Shown here in pieces: positions 63,478-64,000 of a DNA stretch of 64,000 bases; positions within the stretch are counted from its first letter, which is position 1, and each line of letters starts with the position of its first letter. The DNA is taken from NCBI GenBank assembly GCA_905182105.1, contig CAJJAR010000001.1, positions 1-64,000 of the forward strand, in the 5' to 3' direction. This DNA is from an uncultured Paracoccaceae bacterium. GTDB lineage: Bacteria; Pseudomonadota; Alphaproteobacteria; Rhodobacterales; Rhodobacteraceae. The notes under the pieces are model-generated. The model was given only the letters and a program-made list of their open reading frames with translations, was not told where the DNA came from and made no database searches. A program made the translations under genes and the position numbers.

Positions 63478-64000
63478 TACAAACGGAACCTAAGTTGAAC
63501 GCGACTGCCACCGCGTATGATATCAAGACGCACACCACGGCCAGAGTTTGTTAGCCCCTTGCGTAGATCGCTAGGGGTTTCAACGACCTTTGAGTTCACG
63601 GCTTCAATGATGTCACCACGCCGTAGCCCAACTTGCACAGCGATTGGGCCAGTGTTTACCACAACCACACCAACAATATTTGGCGAAAGCCTTAGTTCCT
63701 CACTTACCGCTGGATTGGCCAATGCCAGCTCAAGCCCCGCCAAAATCGCATCGTCACCCAGCACCGTAAAATCGCGTGGCGGATAGTCGGGTGCTGAAAT
63801 CAACTCAACCGTGACATCAGACGCTTCGCCGTTTCGGGTACGAGTTACCACGGCGGTATTGCCAATGCCCCCCACACTCATTCGAAACAACATCTCACCA
63901 CCAGAAATTACTGGTTGGCCATCGACAGCTGTTATCACGTCACCAACCTCAAAACCTACAGTACGAAAGGGGCTGGCGGGATGAAGATCTGTAATGATGA
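63477..64000 (-). CDS. C-terminal part of a Deg/HtrA-family serine protease (5' partial)
   Basis: The frame is open to the right edge of the window, so only the last 174 codons are present. Two PDZ-like regions are visible: VGDVITAVDGQPVISGGEML (first) and VQVGLRRGDIIEAVNSKVVE (second). The proteolytic domain lies outside. It is a periplasmic quality-control protease of the DegP/DegQ type. It abuts rarA. A GTG at 63936-63938 is internal, not a start. Confidence 0.88.
   Translation of the reverse strand, partial: IITDLHPASPFRTVGFEVGDVITAVDGQPVISGGEMLFRMSVGGIGNTAVVTRTRNGEASDVTVELISAPDYPPRDFTVLGDDAILAGLELALANPAVSEELRLSPNIVGVVVVNTGPIAVQVGLRRGDIIEAVNSKVVETPSDLRKGLTNSGRGVRLDIIRGGSRVQLRFRL

Overview
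The window looks like a chromosomal segment of a marine alphaproteobacterium of the Rhodobacterales (Roseobacter group). The basis is gene content and order: uvrC-pgsA-moaD-moaE, nrdR-ribD-ribE-ribBX-ribH-nusB, rpmH-rnpA-yidD-ttcA-(EAL protein)-yidC-MOSC-engB-argB, soxBDAG, aapJQMP and ATP12-HAD-rluC-crcB-rarA, with protein sequences typical of the group. I cannot name a species. There are no rRNA genes, insertion sequences, integrases, phage genes or CRISPR arrays that I can see. One tRNA (Arg, anticodon ACG) is present.

Layout. 0-10 kb: end of an epimerase-like gene, then a molybdopterin/phospholipid/DNA-repair operon (moaE, moaD, pgsA, uvrC), a three-gene operon sppA / 55-residue zinc-ribbon membrane protein / pteridine-reductase-like SDR, an ABC-2 exporter, a CoxG-like protein, an EamA transporter and a quinone reductase. 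10-15 kb: riboflavin synthesis with nusB and nrdR, interrupted by a capsule-export gene remnant. 15-20 kb: a decayed yjbQ, then rpoD and dnaG. 20-27 kb: heterotetrameric sarcosine oxidase (soxBDAG) and glutamate dehydrogenase. 27-29 kb: a dehydrogenase preceded by the last 36 codons of a lost sugar-ABC ATPase, then about 600 bp without genes.

29.5-41.2 kb is the main accessory block: a galactoside utilisation cluster. It has an ABC importer (ATPase and IclR regulator leftward; binding protein and two permeases rightward), then tightly overlapping genes for GH4 alpha-galactosidase, galactose-dehydrogenase-like SDR, KDGal kinase, KDPGal aldolase, lactonase and GH42 beta-galactosidase. Together these read as uptake of alpha- and beta-galactosides, hydrolysis to galactose, and De Ley-Doudoroff breakdown to pyruvate and glyceraldehyde-3-phosphate. 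Galactonate dehydratase is missing from the cluster, and the SDR has Asn where the catalytic Lys should be. The transporter half is visibly AT-richer than the enzyme half, suggesting a mosaic origin.

41.5-54.6 kb: tRNA-Arg, an orphan histidine kinase, a mercuric-reductase-like flavoprotein with a VTT membrane protein, then the rpmH-to-argB housekeeping run containing an EAL-domain pseudogene with five separate lesions, a sterol-desaturase-family protein and a ferredoxin-like protein. 54.6-59.2 kb: general L-amino-acid ABC importer. 59.3-64 kb: ATP12, HAD phosphatase, pseudouridine synthase, CrcB, RarA and the 3' part of a Deg/HtrA protease running off the window.

The recurring theme is gene decay (capsule export, yjbQ, EAL protein, ABC ATPase tail) beside intact housekeeping operons. 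I found no strong case for a wholly novel multi-gene system. The best leads are the galactoside cluster with its altered SDR, the small zinc-ribbon gene and the ABC-tail scar.
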